The position numbers were made by a program, and so were the translations under genes. 32,167 nt of DNA, taken from the IMG/VR virus record IMGVR_UViG_3300025137_000159, positions 1 to 32,167 of that record; one strand, 5' to 3'. The notes under the pieces were generated by a model. That model was given only the letters and a program-made list of their open reading frames with translations, was not told the origin of the DNA and ran no database searches. Of this stretch, positions 9,959 to 16,234 are shown in pieces. Numbering within the stretch: the first letter of the stretch is position 1; each line of letters opens with the position of its first letter. Source of the stretch: a virus.

Positions 9959-10599
9959 TATCGAGTAAGTGCTTTGAAAGGTTGATAGCTGTTATAGAAC
10001 TGCCCATTATTGTTGTAGCCAAAGAAGTACCTATCGATCTGACGAGTATCATACTCTAGTGCATAAGCCCTACAGGTAACTTCCTGTTCAGCAAGTGCTG
10101 AGTATTGAGTACCGTCGCCAATAGTTCTTTGAGAAAAAAACTTAGCAGCTCTTGCAACAATGTAAGATTGAATAGGAATAGGTATTGCTACAAATTCTAC
10201 AAACCAAACCACATCACATTTAATAGTTTGAGACCATATAAATGAGTGGGAGATTATATCATATAATTTGCGTGTAGTAGAGCCTGTTGATTGAGTTCTG
10301 ACAACTGCTCTCTTATCTTTATTGTATGCATTGGAATCTGTCAATGATACCTGCAATGCTGTGCTAGGTACAGTAATTGTTCCATCGGATTGACGAACCA
10401 TACTGTAATCATATTCTCTATTAAAGGTCCAACCTTCAGCCTGCACATCCCTAGACACTTGCATCAGTGTGTCGTAAGCAATTGCAACGTCAGGGTTGGA
10501 TTGATTTAGGTTTGTAACAGGAGCCTGTCCAATGCTTTCTAGCATCTGATTAATGGCCTGTAATTCAAAGTGTGTTTTACTGAAAGCAGATTGTGTCAT
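9958..10599 (-). CDS. Tail tube protein A (gatekeeper, gp11-like)
   Basis: 213 residues from the ATG at 10599. The in-frame TTG at 10614 would add five residues but follows the terminator T-run closely, so I prefer the ATG. The hallmark near the N-terminus is ELQAINQMLESIGQAPV, typical of T7 gp11-like gatekeepers, followed by a Ser/Thr/Val-rich core, then RAAKFFSQRTIGD and the aromatic C-terminal part YFFGYNNNGQFYNSY. It forms the ring between the portal and the nozzle and closes the head-tail channel. It is the first gene downstream of the hairpin terminator at 10622-10651, and overlaps tail tube B by one base. Confidence 0.9.
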   Translation of the reverse strand: MTQSAFSKTHFELQAINQMLESIGQAPVTNLNQSNPDVAIAYDTLMQVSRDVQAEGWTFNREYDYSMVRQSDGTITVPSTALQVSLTDSNAYNKDKRAVVRTQSTGSTTRKLYDIISHSFIWSQTIKCDVVWFVEFVAIPIPIQSYIVARAAKFFSQRTIGDGTQYSALAEQEVTCRAYALEYDTRQIDRYFFGYNNNGQFYNSYQPFKALTR

Positions 10600-10621
10600 G
10601 AGATTTGTTCTCAATAAGAGA

Positions 10622-10651
10622 ATAAAAAAAAGGAGCCTCCGAAGAGACTCC
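10622..10651 (-). terminator. Rho-independent terminator with UUCG loop
   Basis: On the minus strand GGAGTCTC (10651-10644) pairs with GAGGCTCC (10639-10632), an 8-bp stem with one G-T pair closed by the extra-stable loop cTTCGg. Eight T follow (10631-10624). The site lies between the capsid gene cluster and tail tube A, exactly where T7 has Tphi after gene 10. It would set the ratio of capsid to tail transcripts. Confidence 0.9.
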
Positions 10652-10659
10652 CGTATAAA

Positions 10660-10848
10660 TCACGAGGTAGGAGGTACTCGTGGTGTGTTTTGCGACTTAG
10701 GATCGAGAGCTTCTGGCGAACCATAAGCAATACCACCTGTCCATTGTTCTGTTTCTGATTTAACCGTTGAACCTAAAACAGCACCCAGGCCAGAAGCACT
10801 GTAGGAGCTTTGTGTTTTAGCAACGGAATATCGTGTAGTAGTAGGCAT
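10660..10848 (-). CDS. Small conserved-type protein downstream of capsid gene
   Basis: 62 residues, starting MPTTTRYSVAKTQSSYSASG and rich in Ser, Thr and Gly, with no hydrophobic segment. Three bases separate it from the stop of the preceding small gene. It ends just before the Tphi-like terminator, so it is the last gene of the capsid transcript. Its low-complexity, polar composition and location in the morphogenesis block suggest a minor virion or capsid-associated protein. That is inference from place only; I do not recognise a family. Confidence 0.65.
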   Translation of the reverse strand: MPTTTRYSVAKTQSSYSASGLGAVLGSTVKSETEQWTGGIAYGSPEALDPKSQNTPRVPPTS

Positions 10849-10850
10849 AA

Positions 10851-11012
10851 TTAATTACCAAGAGTTGCAGTCCGACCAATCTCGATACCAACAGCAGGAT
10901 CCTGAGTTGTTGAAGACACAGGGTTAGCTTGCTTGTCAGTACGATTAGCCATTTCCGTATGAATTGAAGGATCAACTGTGTACGGAGCACTTGTACCAGG
11001 AGTTTGTGGCAT
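10851..11012 (-). CDS. Tiny protein between capsid gene and terminator
   Basis: 53 residues, MPQTPGTSAPYTVDPSIHTE..., ending DPAVGIEIGRTATLGN. It starts at the ATG at 11012 and stops at 10851. It is in tandem with the capsid gene (stop 17 bases upstream) and the 62-residue gene. An AAGGAG-like site (AAGGAGTAATTGGTT) stands about ten bases before the ATG and supports translation. The composition is polar with Pro/Thr at the N-terminus; no domain is recognised. Such small genes after gene 10 are usual in cyanopodoviruses; a structural role is plausible but not shown. Confidence 0.65.
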   Translation of the reverse strand: MPQTPGTSAPYTVDPSIHTEMANRTDKQANPVSSTTQDPAVGIEIGRTATLGN

Positions 11013-11028
11013 AACCAATTACTCCTTA

Positions 11029-12114
11029 TCAGCTCGCAGCTTGCAGCTCAATGGCGCAAGCAGGGTTGAGAGTACCAACACCCATAGCCAGACGGCCAAC
11101 GATGATGTCACCCTGATACATGGTTTTCACATCTGCACCAGTGGTCTGGACAGAAGGACCAATTCCTTCAACAACACCTGCAGCATCTTTCTGATAGATG
11201 AGTCCACATGATGTAGTGAAGTCGCCGCCATAGAAGTTGTTCTCACCAGCGACGGGATCAATAACACCTGCAGTTCCACCACCAGTAACCATAAATGGCA
11301 AGTTGTTGGAACGCTTGATCGTGATACCAGCAATCTCATAGAGACCTTCACCGGAGTTCAGGTTGCCCTGACTGTTTCCGTAGTCACGGTTGAGAATATT
11401 GCTATCGACTTGTGAGACAAGAGCGTAGTACTGACGTGGGGATAGCACAGCAGTGCGTCCATCACGGGGTACATTCTTCTCATCAAGAATGGAAGCAGCT
11501 TCAAAGAAGCTATCAACCAACGATTGAGCGTTGTACTGATTACCAGTACCAAGTTTGATGACCGAACCACCTGGCTCAGGACCAGGAGCAGCAGTGATCG
11601 GGTGTGCTTCGCGAGCTGCAAGAGCAACTGTACGGAACACTTTCTTGTCATAGGCTTCAGCTAGAGCATGTCCAATCTTCTTGGAGATCTCAGAGCGAAG
11701 GGAGTAATGAGCAAGTGTTTCATCGAGATCGTAGATGAAGGCTGAAGAAATCAGGAGGTCATCCATGATGATGGTCTTCTCTGCCACTGGAGGATCACCA
11801 CTACCAAGAATCGGAGTTCCAGGAGTGTGGTAACCAGCCGTCATACGACCAGTGAAGATAAATTGCATGGACTTACCATTGGCAAGTTGACGGTTTTGGA
11901 CCGTACCCTTAGCAATACATGCAGATTCATAAGCTTTAAACATTTCTCCACTGAAGAGTTTCAGATAGAGAGCGTACTTTCCAGTAGAATCACCAGGCTG
12001 ATAACCAGGTGTTGTAGCGTTTGTAGCCGTAGAAAGTCCGAGTTGTGGATTGGAGTTAATACTTCCAATCGGAGTTGAGGTACTATTAGGAGGAGTACCG
12101 GCAGCAGCAGTCAT
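11029..12114 (-). CDS. Major capsid protein (gp10-like)
   Basis: 361 residues, in the size range of T7 gp10A (345). It shows the HK97-fold pattern of T7-type capsids: an N-terminal arm, then GKYALYLKLFSGEMFKAYE, FTGRMTAGYHTPGTPILGS (E-loop region), KTIIMDDLLISSAFIYDLDE, HALAEAYDKKVFRTVALAARE and GLIYQKDAAGVVEGIGPSV near the C-terminus. It assembles the icosahedral head around the scaffold protein encoded upstream. Unlike T7, the scaffold and capsid genes are not adjacent: a block with RlpA-like, psbA, holin-like and peptidase genes lies between. The 5' untranslated region holds a structured RNA element (12170-12291). No clear ribosome-binding site precedes the ATG. Confidence 0.95.
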   Translation of the reverse strand: MTAAAGTPPNSTSTPIGSINSNPQLGLSTATNATTPGYQPGDSTGKYALYLKLFSGEMFKAYESACIAKGTVQNRQLANGKSMQFIFTGRMTAGYHTPGTPILGSGDPPVAEKTIIMDDLLISSAFIYDLDETLAHYSLRSEISKKIGHALAEAYDKKVFRTVALAAREAHPITAAPGPEPGGSVIKLGTGNQYNAQSLVDSFFEAASILDEKNVPRDGRTAVLSPRQYYALVSQVDSNILNRDYGNSQGNLNSGEGLYEIAGITIKRSNNLPFMVTGGGTAGVIDPVAGENNFYGGDFTTSCGLIYQKDAAGVVEGIGPSVQTTGADVKTMYQGDIIVGRLAMGVGTLNPACAIELQAAS

Positions 12115-12150
12115 TGTTTTAAAGAGGTTATTTGTGTGCTTTGTTGTCCT

Positions 12151-12160
12151 CTACGCGTAG
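12151..12160. repeat. Perfect 10-bp palindrome before the capsid gene
   Basis: CTACGCGTAG is identical to its reverse complement and lies about 37 bases upstream of the capsid start codon, in the leader. It could be a short hairpin or a protein site. One 10-bp palindrome is not remarkable by itself. Confidence 0.4.
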
Positions 12161-12169
12161 AAGTTATTT

Positions 12170-12291
12170 AGTTTTTTTATAAGCAGTCTTCTAACCGAGA
12201 CCATGGTTCGACAACAGCGTATCCTCGTAAGGGACTGAAGCCTAATACTGAAGGAAGGACTTGCACCTTCCAGTAAGCTTACTTATTCAGT
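12170..12291 (-). ncRNA. Structured leader RNA upstream of the capsid gene (element A)
   Basis: Read on the minus strand, ACTGAA (12291-12286) pairs with TTCAGT (12252-12247), and GGAAGG (12271-12266) pairs with CCTTCC (12258-12253) around the 7-base loop TGCAAGT. CCTTCC and TTCAGT are contiguous, so the two stems stack into 12 bp, like a tRNA acceptor stem plus T-arm; the loop fits the T-loop pattern T-x-C-R-A-x-T. The 14-base linker contains the palindrome AGTAAGCTTACT. Further down come CAGTATTAGG, AGTCC, ATGGTCT and an A-run (seven A), all also found in the leader of psbA. The 5' stem strand overlaps the last codons of the preceding 36-residue gene. Confidence 0.7.
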
Positions 12292-12389
12292 TGTTTGTAA
12301 ACTACACCACGATAACGAAGAGCATCAGCTTTATAATTTGCTGATTTTTTCTTTTGATTTGTGATGTAGCGGGTAACGATGTTGGACAT
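12279..12389 (-). CDS. 36-residue basic protein with YRG motif
   Basis: MSNIVTRYITNQKKKSAN... ending ALRYRGVVYKQLNK; ATG at 12389, TAA at 12281-12279. AAGG stands eight bases before the ATG, an acceptable ribosome-binding site. The motif YRGVVY resembles the short YRG-x-x-Y stretch of the cyanobacterial DUF4278 family, but the protein is too short to be sure. It is strongly basic. The last six codons overlap the 5' strand of the structured leader RNA, so translation of this gene could affect folding of that element. Confidence 0.6.
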   Translation of the reverse strand: MSNIVTRYITNQKKKSANYKADALRYRGVVYKQLNK

Positions 12390-12462
12390 TAGTAGTACCT
12401 TATGCATAGCTCCCGTTCCATAGCTATGTATCATGCGACCTTAAGGTTGAACGTAAGGTAAT
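12390..12462 (-). other. Intergenic stretch with a 7-bp stem-loop
   Basis: Between the C39-like peptidase gene and the 36-residue gene. CATAGCT (12405-12411) and AGCTATG (12422-12428) form a 7-bp stem with a 10-base loop; there is no T-run, so it is not a terminator. A second weak stem (CCTTA/TAAGG) lies upstream of it in the transcript. No open frame of note. The function is unknown; RNA processing or stability is one possibility. Confidence 0.4.
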
Positions 12463-12990
12463 TTATTTAGTAACAATCATTGCCCATCCATTATATGGAT
12501 TAGGGATTGCCCATCTTGGAAGCCAATTCTTAAATGAGTAGTGGAGACATGCACCATCTAATGATGGGAGGTAACCACCTGAACCAAGGTTAGCATCACC
12601 ATTAGGGTCATGCATGTAAAAACCAGTGTCATCATAACCTACAACAACGGACCAATGACCACCACCAGTTGGTGCAGAAGGAGGGCCATAATGTAGCCAA
12701 CCAACAGCAACTGGTCTCCCCTGATCAATCTCACCAATCAGGGTTTTCTTTTCACAATTAGTACGGAACCTTGGATCAAGTCCAAGACTACGTAATGCAG
12801 ACTCCTGTGCCATAGCATCAGTGCTGTCTCCATACTTCTGTCTAACTGCATTGTATGCATCATCCCCCTCAATGTAGCCATGATACATAGCAATCATTGC
12901 ACAAGAGGATGAGAAGCATTCTCTGTATCCGGTGCCACTTACATTATCTAATTGAGATTGATATGGTACATCCAGAATTTTTTTAGTCAT
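12463..12990 (-). CDS. C39-like (papain-fold) peptidase, probable cell-wall endopeptidase
   Basis: 175 residues. It starts with the C39_2-type signature: DVPYQSQLDN (Gln13 as oxyanion residue), then RECFSSSCAMIAMYHGY with Cys25 as nucleophile. Next come GHWSVVVGYDDTGFYMHDP with His112 as general base and Asp128 in the Asp position. The C-terminus is WAIPNPYNGWAMIVTK. Stand-alone C39-like domains in phages are usually peptidoglycan endopeptidases or host-protein proteases. The neighbours (a candidate holin just upstream, an RlpA-like protein across psbA) suggest the phage endolysin; T7 uses an amidase here instead. No signal peptide is seen, so release would need a holin. The lysis role is inferred from context. 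Confidence 0.8.
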   Translation of the reverse strand: MTKKILDVPYQSQLDNVSGTGYRECFSSSCAMIAMYHGYIEGDDAYNAVRQKYGDSTDAMAQESALRSLGLDPRFRTNCEKKTLIGEIDQGRPVAVGWLHYGPPSAPTGGGHWSVVVGYDDTGFYMHDPNGDANLGSGGYLPSLDGACLHYSFKNWLPRWAIPNPYNGWAMIVTK

Positions 12991-12992
12991 AT

Positions 12993-13154
12993 TTATTCAG
13001 GTAGAAGTGCACGACGAACAGCAGCGACTGCTTGATCATCGAGAGTGTTTTCAGTTTTTTTAGCAAGTGCTTCAAGCACGTCAACAATAAGTTGCTTGAC
13101 CTGTTTACTAGTCAGAAAGCTAAACAGAATAGGGCGGAGAACAGTAAAAATCAT
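12993..13154 (-). CDS. 53-residue membrane-associated small protein in the lysis region
   Basis: MIFTVLRPILFSFLTSKQVK..., ending AAVRRALLPE. The ATG at 13154 overlaps the TGA of the holin candidate (ATGA), which fixes the start. The first 15 residues form a short amphipathic or membrane-binding segment (IFTVLRPILFSFL), followed by a charged helix. The stop is three bases before the peptidase gene. Tight coupling between a one-TM protein and a peptidase suggests a lysis accessory, such as an antiholin or a second holin component. I do not recognise a named family. Confidence 0.7.
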   Translation of the reverse strand: MIFTVLRPILFSFLTSKQVKQLIVDVLEALAKKTENTLDDQAVAAVRRALLPE

Positions 13155-13375
13155 GATGATAATTTGTCGAGTTTATTTTCAATGCGGACCATATGATTTT
13201 CCATACGATCCAGAGCAGAAGTAAAATCAGCTTTAGATAAATATGATTCAGCTACCCTTAGTTCATGATGATCAACACGACGATCTAGACTATCAATTTT
13301 ACTGTGTAGCTGTCGGGTGGCAGCTCCAAGAGCAGTGAACAGCGCAAGAGCTACTGTTACACCAATCTCAGTCAT
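13151..13375 (-). CDS. Candidate holin: one membrane segment plus coiled coil
   Basis: 74 residues. Residues 3-20 (EIGVTVALALFTALGAAT) form one membrane segment; the remainder (SKIDSLDRRVDHHELRVAES..., ENHMVRIENKLDKLSS) is a charged, heptad-like helix. T7 gp17.5, a class II holin, is of similar size, also with a short hydrophobic segment. The gene overlaps the next one by ATGA and touches the previous one at 13375, so it sits in a run of coupled genes ending with a peptidase. Holin is the best guess; a spanin-like or structural membrane protein is possible. Confidence 0.6.
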   Translation of the reverse strand: MTEIGVTVALALFTALGAATRQLHSKIDSLDRRVDHHELRVAESYLSKADFTSALDRMENHMVRIENKLDKLSS

Positions 13376-13584
13376 TAGGCAACGACCTCTTCTGCGATAT
13401 CAGTTGTACCATCTGCTTTTTTACCAGACAGGACTTTACATGCAGCTAGGCGCTGTGCTGTTGTACCGGAGTTATAGCTGTCGCCATAACCAGTTGTAGG
13501 AACAAACCATTGATCACCTGTAGTGTTGACCATATATTGAACTTTACTCAAAGAACGATTGCTAGGGTTATATGCTAAGGACAT
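13375..13584 (-). CDS. Small protein of unknown function downstream of psbA
   Basis: 69 residues: MSLAYNPSNRSLSKVQYMVN..., FVPTTGYGDSYNSGTTAQRL, ending TDIAEEVVA. No membrane segment or known motif; the composition is polar with several Tyr and Gly. It starts 34 bases after the psbA stop and its stop shares one base with the next start codon. It is co-transcribed with psbA and the lysis-like genes. Function unknown. Confidence 0.65.
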   Translation of the reverse strand: MSLAYNPSNRSLSKVQYMVNTTGDQWFVPTTGYGDSYNSGTTAQRLAACKVLSGKKADGTTDIAEEVVA

Positions 13585-13617
13585 AATAATAAGAAATGAA
13601 GAAAGAGTAATTAATAA

Positions 13618-14694
13618 TTACCCGATAGAAGGTGCAGTCAGTGCTACTTCAGTAGTAGAAGCTGCTGCAAGATCAAGTGGGAAGTTGTGAGCATTCCGCT
13701 CATGCATGACTTCCATACCTAAACCACCACGGTTCAGGATGTCAGCCCAAGTATTTACGACATGTCCTCCATGGACAATCGATTGATTAAAGTTAAATCC
13801 GTTTAGGTTGAAAGCCATGGTAGATACACCAAGAGCAGTAAACCAGATACCAACAACAGGCCAAGCTGCCAAAAAGAAGTGGAGACTACGGCTGTTGTTA
13901 AAAGAAGCGTACTGAAAAATAAGACGACCAAAGTATCCATGAGCTGCAACAATGTTATAGGTCTCTTCCTCTTGACCGAACTTATAACCGTAGTTCTGAC
14001 TTACCTGTTCAGTCGTCTCACGAATGAGAGAAGACGTGACAAGGCTTCCGTGCATAGCAGAGAACAAAGCCCCACCAAATACGCCGGCAACACCAAGCAT
14101 ATGAAAAGGATGCATAAGAATATTATGCTCCGCTTGGAAGACGAGCATGTAATTGAAGGTCCCGGATATCCCGAGAGGCATTGCATCTGAGAAAGAACCT
14201 TGTCCAAATGGATAGACAAGAAAGACTGCCGACGCTGCGGCAACGGGTGCTGAGTATGCGACAAAGATCCAAGGCCTCATACCAAGTCGATAACTAAGTT
14301 CCCATTCTCGTCCCATGTAAGCGTAGATACCGACAAGGAAGTGAAAGACGACAAGTTGGAATGGTCCTCCGTTGTACAACCATTCATCGAGACTTGCTGC
14401 TTCCCAGATGGGGTAGAAATGAAGACCGATTGCGTTGGAACTTGGGACGACTGCCCCACTGATGATGTTGTTGCCATAGAGTAAAGAGCCTGCGACTGGT
14501 TCACGGATACCGTCGATATCAACGGGTGGTGCTGCAACGAATGCAACGATGAAGCATATAGTTGCTGCTAGTAAAGTAGGTATCATTAAGACACCGAACC
14601 AGCCAACATAAAGCCTGTTATCTGTTGAGGTAACCCATTTGCAAAAGGCTTCCCAGTTATTTTGTTTTTGTAGTCCTGAAAGAATAGTGGTCAT
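13618..14694 (-). CDS. psbA: Photosystem II D1 reaction-centre protein
   Basis: 358 residues, full length and intact. It carries the D1 landmarks: [31 protein letters not shown] (redox Tyr161 region), [15 protein letters not shown] (His190 and the chlorophyll ligand His198), [17 protein letters not shown], and the C-terminal [15 protein letters not shown] with the manganese-cluster ligands, followed by the processed tail. Residue 130 is Glu (YMGRE), the form linked in cyanobacteria to high-light D1. Phage D1 replaces the fast-turning-over host protein and keeps photosynthesis running during infection. The gene sits in a likely lysis region between RlpA-like and holin-like genes, far from hli. 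Its leader holds a structured RNA related to that of the capsid gene, which suggests shared late expression. Confidence 0.99.
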   Translation of the reverse strand: MTTILSGLQKQNNWEAFCKWVTSTDNRLYVGWFGVLMIPTLLAATICFIVAFVAAPPVDIDGIREPVAGSLLYGNNIISGAVVPSSNAIGLHFYPIWEAASLDEWLYNGGPFQLVVFHFLVGIYAYMGREWELSYRLGMRPWIFVAYSAPVAAASAVFLVYPFGQGSFSDAMPLGISGTFNYMLVFQAEHNILMHPFHMLGVAGVFGGALFSAMHGSLVTSSLIRETTEQVSQNYGYKFGQEEETYNIVAAHGYFGRLIFQYASFNNSRSLHFFLAAWPVVGIWFTALGVSTMAFNLNGFNFNQSIVHGGHVVNTWADILNRGGLGMEVMHERNAHNFPLDLAAASTTEVALTAPSIG

Positions 14695-14711
14695 TAAAGT
14701 AATAGTGCATT

Positions 14712-14800
14712 TTTTTGTAGCAATTAGGTAAGACCATTTTTAGGACTTGGCTGTCCAATAGCTGCGGAGGGAATTGCACCCTCCTTATTCTATTCAGCTA
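14712..14800 (-). ncRNA. Structured leader RNA upstream of psbA (element B)
   Basis: Read on the minus strand, TAGCTG (14800-14795) pairs with CAGCTA (14764-14759), and GGAGGG (14784-14779) pairs with CCCTCC (14771-14766) around the 7-base loop TGCAATT. A single G separates the two 3' strands. The shape is that of a tRNA acceptor/T-arm minihelix, as in element A before the capsid gene. Shared downstream blocks are TATTGG, AAGTCC, ATGGTCT and an A-run of seven. TTGG/CCAA gives a further short hairpin. The first stem base is the TAG stop codon of the RlpA-like gene. PhotoRC-II is a known RNA family upstream of psbA in cyanophages; whether this is a member I cannot tell without a covariance search. 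Confidence 0.7.
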
Positions 14801-15094
14801 GTTCATTCGATAAACTTCAACAGGTGCTACACCAACATCTTTCATGCCAATGCGTGTAGCTGTTCCTTTAGATAGGTCAAGGTGCCGTCCAGGAATGTAC
14901 GGTCCTCTGTCTGTGATCATCACCACTTCGCAAGTCTTATAACAAACCCGTAGCCGGGTGCCAAAGGGGAGGGACTTGTGAGCCGCAGTACTGGCATACA
15001 TGTTGTACACGGAGCCATTAGCAGCGGTGCGACCATGGAAATAATCGCCATACCATGAAGCTGTTAATACGATAGTGGATAGGAGTGGAATCAT
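14798..15094 (-). CDS. RlpA-like double-psi beta-barrel protein
   Basis: 98 residues. After a short hydrophobic N-terminus (MIPLLSTIVLTASWYG) it shows the RlpA/expansin-type barrel in order: ASWYGDYFHGRTAANGSVYN, then LPFGTRLRV, then ITDRGPYIPGRHLDLSKGTA with the conserved Asp, and PVEVYRM at the end. Bacterial RlpA is a septal lytic transglycosylase acting on peptidoglycan lacking stem peptides; this protein is only the catalytic barrel. The N-terminus may be a weak signal sequence. The start ATG overlaps the end of the preceding small basic gene (ATGA). Together with the C39-like peptidase and holin candidate on the other side of psbA, it suggests a split lysis cassette. The enzyme activity is inferred from the fold. 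Confidence 0.85.
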   Translation of the reverse strand: MIPLLSTIVLTASWYGDYFHGRTAANGSVYNMYASTAAHKSLPFGTRLRVCYKTCEVVMITDRGPYIPGRHLDLSKGTATRIGMKDVGVAPVEVYRMN

Positions 15095-15247
15095 TTTTTC
15101 TTTTTTACACAGTTATTTACTCGGGTACCCCCTTTTACTTTGGTACCAGATTTTTTGTAGCCTTTCCAACAAGACTTATCAAGACGAGTCTTAGTAGCCT
15201 TTTTTTTTGCTGCCACCTTTGGCTCCTTTACATCCTTTCTTAGCCAT
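15091..15247 (-). pseudogene. Small Lys/Gly-rich basic protein, reading frame broken at a run of nine A
   Basis: From the ATG at 15247 (three bases after the scaffold stop) the frame reads MAKKGCKGAKGGSKKKGY and stops at 15191. Directly after nine A (15208-15200) another frame continues with convincing protein sequence: ATKTRLDKSCWKGYKKSG, then TKVKGGTRVNNCVKKKK, ending in a TGA at 15091 that overlaps the RlpA-like start. Removing one A joins both parts into 51 residues. The joined product is strongly basic with three Cys. Either the A-run causes productive slippage of polymerase or ribosome, or the sequence has a homopolymer error, or the gene is truly broken. The neat junctions at both ends argue that the full product is real. 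Confidence 0.75.
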
Positions 15248-15249
15248 AA

Positions 15250-16023
15250 TTAAAAATTCAAATTAGAACGTTCTAGTTTTTCCATTACTTCCTGACGATA
15301 TGCAGGATCCTTGTCATATTTAGCATCAGACATAGCTCGTACTACGGCTGCCTGACTCTTAAAGGTATCACCTTTATCTGAACGTGGAGCTTTACCTGTA
15401 AGCATCTCACCTTCTACACCCTGTGAATTCCCATAACGCGAGGCCAATGCTTGTACTGCAAAAAAGGCAGAAGCACGGTCACCATTCTGCATGACTTGAT
15501 CATACATAGCAATCTCTTGCTCATTAAATGCAGACTTTGCCCATGCCAACATATCAGTATAGGATTTAGCACCACCAACCATATCTTTTAAAGAAGTTAC
15601 ATCTTCATTACTCATGTTAGATACAGGCTGCGTACCTTGAAACCTAACATTTAGATAAGCTTCTGCTAAGTCAGCCTTAGACATAGACTGTAATGCAGAA
15701 TGAAGTTCATCAGAATAATTATCTGAATCATTCTGGGACTCTTCCCATAAACGTTCAAAAAAATCAATCTCCTCTTTCTGCGGCTCAGGTTCTTCAGGTG
15801 CTTCTGATTCTTCTACAGCCTTTGGTGCTTCTGATTTACCTTCGCTAAATTTAGATTGAAGTTCCACATAAGCTTTCTCCAATTCTTCAGCATCTTTGTA
15901 TTTACCAGCTAGGAGTTGTTGCTCCTGTTCAGCCATCTTTTCACCAACAGCTAGAGAGTCCTGCTCATCTGCTGAAAGTTCTCCTTCCTGTTGTTCAGAA
16001 GGGTTATACGTCATTGTTGCCAT
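15250..16023 (-). CDS. Capsid scaffolding protein (gp9-like)
   Basis: 257 residues from the ATG at 16023; a GTG at 16029 would add two, and another ATG at 16014 is possible. The protein is very acidic and helical (GELSADEQDSLAVGEKMAEQ, EESEAPEEPEPQKEEIDFFE), typical of phage scaffolds, which guide procapsid assembly and then leave. The C-terminal part is more basic and ordered (KYDKDPAYRQEVMEKLERS), as expected for the capsid-binding end. It lies downstream of the portal and a small gene, as in T7 (8 then 9). The assignment rests on composition, size (T7 gp9 is about 307) and position. Confidence 0.85.
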   Translation of the reverse strand: MATMTYNPSEQQEGELSADEQDSLAVGEKMAEQEQQLLAGKYKDAEELEKAYVELQSKFSEGKSEAPKAVEESEAPEEPEPQKEEIDFFERLWEESQNDSDNYSDELHSALQSMSKADLAEAYLNVRFQGTQPVSNMSNEDVTSLKDMVGGAKSYTDMLAWAKSAFNEQEIAMYDQVMQNGDRASAFFAVQALASRYGNSQGVEGEMLTGKAPRSDKGDTFKSQAAVVRAMSDAKYDKDPAYRQEVMEKLERSNLNF

Positions 16024-16234
16024 TTGCACTAATTACTTTTAAGTTTCCAAGACCAACCGTCTCAACATAATTGGTGGATCTGCCTAGGGTTGGAGTACCA
16101 ATTTTTGGACGTTGGGCATATTTGTTCGGGTTGCCAGCTATACCTGGACCGCGCTCCTCTTCAGGAGGAAGCTCTTCACGTTGTTGTGTTGGCTTCTTGC
16201 GAGTACGTGCTGGTTTCTTGTTTTCTTCTGTCAT
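16004..16234 (-). CDS. Small protein between portal and scaffold
   Basis: 76 residues: basic then acidic N-terminus (KKPARTRKKPTQQREELPPE), then Gly/Pro-rich, ending ETVGLGNLKVISANGNNDV. It looks largely unstructured and has no membrane segment. The ATG overlaps the portal stop codon (ATGA), and its end overlaps the start of the scaffold gene, so all three are coupled. The position suggests a role in head assembly; no family is recognised. Confidence 0.7.
   Translation of the reverse strand: MTEENKKPARTRKKPTQQREELPPEEERGPGIAGNPNKYAQRPKIGTPTLGRSTNYVETVGLGNLKVISANGNNDV

Noticed and set aside
11127-11651. Minus-strand frames of 74 and 97 residues within the capsid gene
   Set aside because: Both are out-of-frame readings of the capsid gene without domain features.
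12247-12291. Terminator before the capsid gene
   Set aside because: The stems are not followed by a T-run on the minus strand; the A-run downstream would not favour release.
14744-14760. TATTGGACAGCC in the psbA leader resembles the promoter I recall for phage Syn5 RNA polymerase (ATTGGGCACCC)
   Set aside because: Only a partial match, and the corresponding place in the capsid leader (TATTAGGCTTC) matches poorly; similar ATTGGAC strings occur inside coding regions. Kept as part of the RNA element only.
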